Positions 7,851 through 13,777 of a DNA stretch of 13,777 nt are shown here, one piece after another. Position numbers and translations under genes: made by a program. This DNA comes from Cephalothrix simula. Lineage: Eukaryota > Nemertea > Palaeonemertea > Archinemertea > Cephalotrichidae. Every line of letters begins with the position of its first letter. Position 1 is the stretch's first letter. The DNA is taken from positions 1-13,777 of the forward strand of contig JAXIUW010105560.1 in the NCBI GenBank assembly GCA_035591015.1, given 5' to 3'. A model generated the notes under the pieces. The model searched no databases, was not told the origin of the DNA, and saw only the letters and a program-made list of their open reading frames with translations.

Positions 7851-8573
7851 TTATCATGATTATACGTGCTTGTTAAAATATCAAGTTCAAAAAGGTTAAT
7901 CACAAAGATACTTGAGGGAGTGGCTGCATTTAAACTAATGTATTATAACTTGGTATAATTTCAAAATCTATTTTAATTACGAAAAATAATCAATGGTATA
8001 ATTCTTTTTAAAAAACCACATGTTTTGACAGCTAATAATCGATCATAATCCATAGGATTTATATTATCTGGAAGGGAACTGGTTGAAGATCTTAAATAAA
8101 GAAAAAATATTCTGACGTGTACAAAAACTTATTGGCCCTTCCCAAAACGCCAGTGATGTTAATTTAGGGAGTTTTGGAATGGATTTATATGTACTACATT
8201 ACTCTTAACATAGAATTGGATTAGTGAACCACCCCTGGAAGAGTACATTGTTCATGATTTCAGTGAACCCATTTTTGGTATTGAGCTTCATTGATTAACA
8301 TCATAACAGCCTATATAGTCAATATCTGCAAGAGACAGTGAGAGAATCCTCTCAGAGTTCTCTTGTTGTTCAGGCATAGAATGCCCACTGATTCATGCAT
8401 AAATCAATAAAAATTCTCCGAGCTCAATCGTCGTGAGTCCTTTTTGGACATAATTCCAATCTGGATTCAAAATGCTATAAAGGAACGTACTTTTAGTTTT
8501 ACCCCATAAAACTGCATTTATGGTCAGAAAATATATAATGAAACATTTTCAAAAAAGCCAACTCAACCCCTGC
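7851..8573. other. Non-coding AT-rich stretch
   Basis: No open frame, RNA or repeat of note was found between the open frame ending at 7818 and the tandem repeat at 8574. Confidence 0.5.
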
Positions 8574-8687
8574 TGATACTCAACGTATATTCACTCTGAA
8601 TATCATGTTCATCCTCAACCGTTATATTCATTCTGATTATATCATGTTGATATTCAACGTTACATATCGCTTTCAATCGCAAGATGT
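8574..8687. repeat. Degenerate tandem repeat, three units of 35-40 bp
   Basis: Units at 8574-8608, 8609-8647 and 8648-8687 share the order TGAT(A)CTCAACG, TATATTCA(T)TCTGA and ATATCATGT. The third unit is more diverged in its second half. It is too short and imperfect to be a CRISPR array, and there is no spacer structure. Confidence 0.6.
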
Positions 8688-8909
8688 TTAATTAATCAAA
8701 CCTGGAGCAAACCTTCCTACATTCCCTATAAAGTCCACCCAATTTCAGGAATAGTAATCAATTGTGGTTAAAACCAGTAATTCTTTCTAAGATGTTTGAG
8801 ACAGCGCTGCAAAATATGCAATAATGACGGTGGAAATTAAAATAATTTCAAGTTGTATATACTTTTTATCGCATTTATGTGGAAAAATAAACCCATTTGA
8901 TATTTTTCC

Positions 8910-9039
8910 GTATCACACACTTTTTATGCGATACAAAAAAGGTATCAAACACTTTCTATATGATACATTTCCGCAATCCGTATCACACACTTTTTATGTG
9001 ATACACACAAAATTATATCAAACACTTTCTATGTGATAC
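8910..9039. repeat. Array of four 25-nt hairpin units
   Basis: Units at 8910-8934, 8942-8966, 8980-9004 and 9015-9039 each have a left arm near GTATCACA, a 9-nt middle near CACTTTTTA and a right arm near TGTGATAC. The third unit has perfect 8-bp arms; the others have 5-8 bp with mismatches. Units 1 and 3 are alike (TATCACACACTTTTTATG), as are units 2 and 4 (TATCAAACACTTTCTAT). The array is therefore a duplicated two-hairpin block with a period of about 70-73 bp. The frame 8824-9036 that crosses it has no recognisable product. Confidence 0.8.
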
Positions 9040-9473
9040 ACTTAACATTTAAAAAATGACAACAGTTATTGAATTTTCAGAAAATAATCTTGCAGAGGTT
9101 TACTGTAAAAGGATGATTTATCAGTTTATTCCAATGATGATTTCAAAATTTTTCTGTATTTTGGTTAATTTTTATGCAATGAGTAACGACGTTTGACTCA
9201 CTGCTGTAATATTTAATCATAAAATCTCTATATGTTTTCATCTTTGATTGTGAGATCTATTTTAGAAGAAGGTACTGTGGAAAGGATTATTTACCCTGCA
9301 GACCGTTGTTTTTACATTTTCGAATTCGGACACCATTAAAAATACAACCGCATGCGATAGATACACCACTGGTAGTTTTAGATATGAAAAATATGACCTC
9401 GTTGAAATTCAACTCAGGTTTGATATTTTTTCATATCAAAAAACTACTAGGTTATAGTATAGGTATATGTTAT

Positions 9474-9676
9474 GTATCATTCCAGAGCCATTACTGACTA
9501 ATGGCAGCAAAGTAAAAAAAGGTTAAAAAAGTAAACCTGATACATGTAGCATTGCAGCACCATTCATCAGTTGACTAATGACAGGAAAGCAAAATAGTTT
9601 TAATAAACGGTCATTCCAGGACCATTTATTGACTTGTGAGTGAGTGACAGCAATGTAAATTATATTACCATGTGAT
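9474..9676. repeat. Degenerate tandem repeat, three units of 63-72 bp
   Basis: Units start at 9474, 9546 and 9609. Each carries CATT(C)CAG, then a CCATT word, then TGACTAATG or TGAGTGAC, then (A)CAGCAAAGTAAA and an A/T-rich tail. Units one and three end in TGATAC, the arm word of the hairpin array at 8910-9039. The minus-strand frame at 9523-9837 runs through this array and is most likely a chance frame. Confidence 0.55.
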
Positions 9677-11214
9677 ACACCTTGCTTCAAAGGGTATCTT
9701 ACACATCTTTTATCACACTTATCGATGATAACGATATTAATCACTTTAGAAATAAAACTAAAAGGCCTGGCTTTCAGTGAAAGTTTCAAAGGGATAGATG
9801 TGGCAACCATATTGTTCTGAAGAATATTTCTCAACATGATATCTCAGTGTCACACAAAGGCTGTTAGCAGTATATACAGCTGGGCATATTAGAAAACTTT
9901 ATGAACTCTCCCTGTGAAACGAATCGCAAAGACCACTTGCAGATTTTCGTGAAAGTGATGGTAATGAGAGAGTTGGAGACAGGCTGGTCAAATCAGGCAT
10001 TTATAGAAGAACTTAATAAATCTATTATAAATATCAATATCAAAGGTGATATATGATGAGTCTTGTATTCTCTGTAGCTCAATTAAATGTTGAATCATTT
10101 ATCTAAGAGAATTGAGAAAATAGGCATTCAATGGTCCAAATATCATTTGATAATTTCCGCAATATCATTGTCAGTTGCATTATTACAAACTAATTATGAA
10201 TATTATTCACATTTACTTTAATATAGTAAGAAATATATAATCATAATTATAATGTTCATACATAATCGTATTGATATAAGAAATATAACAGCATCGAAGT
10301 ATTTAGTTCTTGTATTGTTCAAAATAAACGATTGATATATTTTTTTATTTACAAACTAGTATTCTTTTAAATTTTCGTTGATGAGATTAGAAAGAGAAAA
10401 ATCAGACCATCGTTTTGCTAATTTAATATCAAAATCCAAACAGGAGTGAGACAATCAGAGAGAATGACATTCTAAAGTCTTCTTTGACCAATGTTAACAA
10501 TAGAAGATTCTAACTGAACTCAAAAATTTTCAGCTTTTTGGTCGATATTAAGGTTCATTTTTAACAGATTTAAAAAATGGTAAATGGATTTTTAAATCTT
10601 AAAACTGGCTCTTTCACTGATTTTAATGAAAAACAGATAAAATATGATTTGCAACAAAAACATCATGTAATATATTTATACAGGATGGGCCTTAAACTAA
10701 GTGCTTGATAAAAGCAAATATCGGATTTCGTTTAAATCAAATGTAACAACCAATGATATCCGAAAAAGGTAACTGAAAGTTAAAAGTGTTTCTTTAGATG
10801 AAGAAAAAAGCTTTTAGCAACTATACATTGTTTAATGCTTTTAAGGTCAACAATAGGAACAATAGAAAGTATTAATAGTGATCACTAGTTAACAATTATC
10901 TGCAGAAACTTTTAACAAAAGAATTGTACCTCAACTTCATATGAATTTTGTCTTTAATATGCGCATAAAATTGTAAAGATACAAGACAAGATTCTTCTCT
11001 TGTTCCTTAAAAAGTTTTGCAATAAAACATGCTAAGTTATTACATGTACATGTAGTTGTAGACATGAGTTAGAAGAGTTATACAAGTAATTAATAACTGC
11101 ATTTAACCCTAAACCTTATGGATTATAGTCTTTGAGATAAGTATTATAGAAACTGGAGACAGTGTAAAAGAGTGAACGAAATATATATGAAAAACAAACG
11201 AAGGCTTCATCAGT
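9677..11214. other. Long AT-rich non-coding stretch
   Basis: No supportable gene. It contains an inverted repeat with 11-bp arms at 10566-10599 and a 14-bp perfect palindrome TACATGTACATGTA at 11041-11054. No tRNA boxes or transposon termini were recognised. Confidence 0.5.
10566..10599. repeat. AT-rich inverted repeat, 11-bp arms
   Basis: AGATTTAAAAA (10566-10576) and TTTTTAAATCT (10589-10599) are exact reverse complements around a 12-nt loop containing ATGG twice. The low complexity of the arms makes chance origin plausible. Confidence 0.5.
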
Positions 11215-11222
11215 TGATACTC
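11215..11222. repeat. Left 8-bp target-site duplication (TGATACTC)
   Basis: TGATACTC abuts the terminus CGAGGGGC and matches TAATACTC at 11386-11393 in seven of eight bases. Confidence 0.7.
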
Positions 11223-11385
11223 CGAGGGGCAAATCACTCCCCGATTTGGTGTACAGTAATTAAGTATTGAATTTGTAATAAAAGTATTAATTTTGTAATA
11301 AAGTATTAATTTTAGTAATAATTTTGTAATAGATAATAATTATTACATGGCTGTTCAGTAATAATCCGAAGTGATATGCCCCTCG
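11223..11385. mobile_element. 163-bp MITE with CGAGGGGCA(A/T)ATCACT termini
   Basis: The left end CGAGGGGCAAATCACTCC and the right end read inward, CGAGGGGCATATCACTTC, form 18-bp inverted termini with two mismatches. Near-identical 8-bp duplications flank them. The first seven terminal bases equal those of the 525-bp element at 1172, and the TSD length is also the same, so both may be served by the same or related transposases; the subterminal sequence differs, so they are different families. The interior is AT-rich and mostly a short tandem repeat. There is no coding capacity. Confidence 0.82.
11262..11332. repeat. ~20-bp tandem repeat inside the 163-bp MITE
   Basis: Units at 11262-11280, 11281-11300 and 11301-11320, plus a partial unit to about 11332, share the pattern AAGTATTAATTTTGTAATA. 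The copies are similar enough to suggest recent expansion within the element. Confidence 0.8.
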
Positions 11386-11393
11386 TAATACTC
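11386..11393. repeat. Right 8-bp target-site duplication (TAATACTC)
   Basis: It directly follows the terminus CCCCTCG and differs from the left copy by one base (G to A at the second position), as expected after some time since insertion. Confidence 0.7.
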
Positions 11394-13117
11394 ATGCTTT
11401 TAGACAAAATTATTACGTAAGCTGAAACATTTCGTAGACGAGTATCTAGTAGTTTGGTTGCTGGAGAAGTAGAAACAAAAAATAATTAAAGAAATGAAAA
11501 AAGTGTTGCTATGAAAAATATGGCATTTTGTCATAGAAAACTAAATTCATAAAGTCACTAAGTCAGACTTTCTAATATTGGCATAATGCCTCTAAAATAA
11601 AACAATGAAAAGATTTTCTTATATCACAAAGTAAAATTTGAAAAAAATATTATTTTGACATTTAAAAACGATTGTCGAACTTGACACCAAAAGTGTAACT
11701 TCACTTTTACTTTTACTTTACTAGACTTAAAGCTACATGTATAATGTTATAGGTTAAAATATCCTAGATGATGGAAAATGCTATTAAAAAGATTCTTTAG
11801 GAACATTGTTTTCAGGATTTGGTATTTTTTGAAAGGAAAAAGACAATAGGGCATAATTGATTATTTAGCCAGACTGTAAAATACAGCAGAATGTCGAGAA
11901 AATACACCCACAAACAATTGCTTTAGATAGAAATATAATATTTTTTAACCCTGGGAGTCTCGGTCTAGAGGTCGACAAAGCAAGATTTTTCATAACAAAA
12001 GGTAACATCTTTGTTAGCATAAAAAATATAATTTCTGTTGGGTTACATCAGAAAAGTCACAGCATGGATAATGAGATTTAGCGTTTTTTAGATAAGCCCT
12101 ATCCCATAACAATAAGAAAACTGTAAGGAGGTACTGTTAGCGACGGTATAAAATCCGTAGGTGGACGTTAATGAGTACTCATTGACCCCTAAAAAAAGGG
12201 AAAGTTTGAATATGTTATTATTTTTTACTTAAATAAAATTGTCTTTTAATGTAACATAACTGTGAGAAAACAATGTTATATAATAAAATGGTGAAAGTAT
12301 TGTAAAGAAGGTGTGCCTTATTCTAACATCAGTTAACTGCCAATAAGAACGTCAGGGTGCATTCGATTGAGTATTGATTGAGAGCACGAATCACCTATCG
12401 TCCCAACAGCAGATTACAGATATTCTCTCTATTCATTCTCACAGCTAGAGTCCGAACAGATTGAGTCTAGGACAAAAGTTTAATAAGTCTAAAATGTGCC
12501 TATGTCCACGAGAAATGTGCAAATATGTTTCGACAAATTGGTCTTTTTGAGACCCTATAAAGCATCTGTTGCTATATGAACATCAATTAAATTGGTGTAG
12601 GTGTTATTTCATGCAGTTTCTGGCATTCTTGCCAATCATAGTATTGACCAAGTAACATGTGAATCGATGGACGATGCTATATGCAGTTTTTGGTTATTTT
12701 GCAATAAATTCAGTGCATAAATATTGATTTTTCTGGTGGATTTAGGTATGATCTACCTAGTACAAAAGTGACAATATTGAGCACTAACTACCAATATTAC
12801 TCCGTAGTCCTTTATGAGACAAAAAGTTAGGGATGATGATAAATGTAGAATGATATGTAATTGTAATATAATAATACATTTTCAAAGCACATGAAAACCA
12901 GTAGAGATCAGTAAATTTAGGCTTAATATAAAGAAATGCTGCCATCAAATTATTCAAAAAGGTCATTGACGGTTCAGAAATGGTCAATATTCCCAATTCC
13001 GTTACCAGGTCATAATTGAGATGCATAAGACCTCGTTGGTGAATTGTCTGTGCCGGATACCTTATCAATGTCGCTCTCGAAGACATTTTATTCATAATGA
13101 TGATCTATTATCTCTGA
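11394..13117. other. Non-coding stretch with minor repeats
   Basis: No gene can be supported. It holds a 14-bp perfect palindrome AATGAGTACTCATT at 12170-12183. An imperfect direct repeat beginning ATGCAGTTT(C/T)TGG occurs at 12611 and 12681. A pyrimidine tract ending in CAG near 12443 looks like a splice acceptor but leads only to a short frame. The minus-strand frame at 12784-13095 (103 codons from ATG) resembles no family I know and is within chance length. Confidence 0.45.
12170..12183. repeat. 14-bp perfect palindrome
   Basis: AATGAGTACTCATT is self-complementary. No adjacent gene or second copy was seen, so a binding-site role is not supported. Confidence 0.4.
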
Positions 13118-13375
13118 ACCATCAGTAACGAGACTTTAACATACACTTATGATAAAAGGCAAGATGATGCTATCCTCCTCCCAATCCGGTTACCGGTGAA
13201 GTCTTTTGTAATCCCAATAGTCAAGAGCTCTGAATTAAGAGAAGAGGAACTGAAATGTGTGATCATACAGAACGGGGTCTTTATTTTCTCACTTTGGCAT
13301 ACGTTTTTATCAATGCAGTTAATGTTTTTGAAAGCTCATGCAATTTTATGTTTATGTTATTTGATCCTTAGATGA
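13118..13375 (+). other. Open frame of 85 codons without an early start, unrecognised
   Basis: Open from the TGA at 13115-13117 to TGA 13373-13375. The first half has plausible amino-acid composition, including a charged SSELREEELK stretch (about 13225-13254). The second half is hydrophobic and less protein-like. The first ATG comes late, so if it is real it would be an internal exon or a remnant. I do not recognise it, and the length is compatible with chance. Confidence 0.12.
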
Positions 13376-13777
13376 ACAATGGTCATGCGTTTTTTATTCA
13401 GGTTTCCTTGAGGCAATTTTTCGTAAAACTAGTTGAAGATACATTAATACTTGTAGCTAAAGTAAGAATGATCAACTGGTCTTTATAAGTGAAAAAAACC
13501 CAGCTAAATTAATATTTAAAACAATTTTATATGCGCAGTACATTGACTTCATCCACAGAATTCAATATTGAATTCCGTCATCATGCTTTGGAGAAACTTC
13601 CCAAAGTGTTTTGTATTATTTTAAAATCAATCGCCATGGGTCTCATGACCGATTTAGTATTTAAAATATAACGGCCGGAGACCTTAAGACCCCTCGGCGC
13701 GCGCATCGCAACCTGAGGTATCGGCTGAAAATGCAGTGAGAAATAGGGGCCAGTTCACAATTTCAGAAATCGTGAAA
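13376..13777. other. Non-coding right edge with a short GC-rich patch
   Basis: Apart from the palindrome at 13558-13575 and a GC-rich patch at about 13671-13726 (containing CCCCTCGGCGCGCGC), nothing is recognised. The patch differs sharply in composition from its surroundings and may be the edge of a repeat or exon cut off by the window. Confidence 0.4.
13558..13575. repeat. 18-bp perfect palindrome
   Basis: GAATTCAATATTGAATTC equals its reverse complement and contains two GAATTC words. It is the longest perfect gapless palindrome I found in the window. Confidence 0.6.

Noticed and set aside
8857-8881. A fifth, upstream hairpin unit
   Set aside because: It contains a similar ACTTTTTAT core, but the arms do not pair.
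8910-9039. CRISPR array
   Set aside because: Only four units, spacers of 7-13 nt, divergent repeats in two alternating types, no cas genes and a eukaryotic-looking context.
3718-9443. Exact 18-mer TTTTTTCATATCAAAAAA shared by 3718-3735 and 9426-9443
   Set aside because: It is a low-complexity, near-palindromic AT word and the similarity does not extend into the flanks, so chance is sufficient.
9523-9837. Minus-strand 104-codon frame as a gene
   Set aside because: It runs across the 9474-9676 tandem repeat, has no recognisable domain, and its length is within chance expectation for this composition.
12784-13095. Minus-strand 103-codon frame starting at ATG
   Set aside because: Amino-acid order is not obviously unnatural, but no family or motif is recognised, and about one or two such frames are expected by chance in the window.

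Overview
This 13.8-kb window looks like AT-rich, intergenic or repeat-derived DNA from an invertebrate animal nuclear genome. The reasons are: no dense gene array or operon structure; no open frame longer than about 105 codons; several short terminal-inverted-repeat (TIR) elements with clean target-site duplications (TSDs); degenerate minisatellites; a tRNA-like sequence with Pol III boxes; and repeat words that I associate, from memory only, with arthropod genomes (the CAGGGTGGCCACT...CCTGGAAAA element and the CTGAAGA-hairpin-GAAA word). I cannot name a species. I see no protein-coding gene I would call with confidence. By my rough estimate, open frames of about 100 codons are expected once or twice by chance in this much AT-rich sequence read in six frames.

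Layout. Positions 1-1163 are unique AT-rich DNA with a small palindrome. Positions 1164-1704 hold a complete 525-bp TIR element (1172-1696). It ends in CGAGGGG/CCCCTCG, has 8-bp TSDs CATCCATC, and is filled with a roughly 10-bp minisatellite of GATTTCGTAA/GATTTTGCAA type. Positions 2268-2294 are an ATC microsatellite, and 2365 to about 2905 is a second copy of the element with a good left end and no recognisable right end. Positions 2906-4680 show little. Positions 4689-4951 hold an old direct repeat. Positions 5035-5349 hold a 315-bp TIR element with 5-bp TSDs (TTTAC), inserted exactly in the middle of an older palindrome. Positions 5355-6899 contain only a GC-rich hairpin (5614-5634) and other palindromes.

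Positions 6900-6977 hold a minus-strand tRNA-like sequence with perfect A and B boxes and a T6 terminator. Positions 7510-7818 are an open frame with some protein-like character and a GSLxKY...HN motif, possibly a decayed fragment. Positions 8574-8687, 8910-9039 and 9474-9676 are three different short tandem arrays; the middle one is an array of four 25-nt hairpins. Positions 11223-11385 hold a third complete TIR element (163 bp) with near-identical 8-bp TSDs, the same CGAGGGG terminus as the element at 1172 and again an internal tandem repeat. The last 2 kb hold only weak open frames, an 18-bp perfect palindrome and a short GC-rich patch at the right edge.

The coherent story is non-autonomous DNA transposons rather than genes. 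Two elements share the CGAGGGG terminus, an 8-bp TSD and an interior made of tandem repeats, which suggests a transposon group that generates or spreads minisatellites. The minisatellite at 1172-1696 and 2365-2820 has T-tracts spaced near the DNA helical repeat, so it may be intrinsically curved. No transposase is visible in the window.
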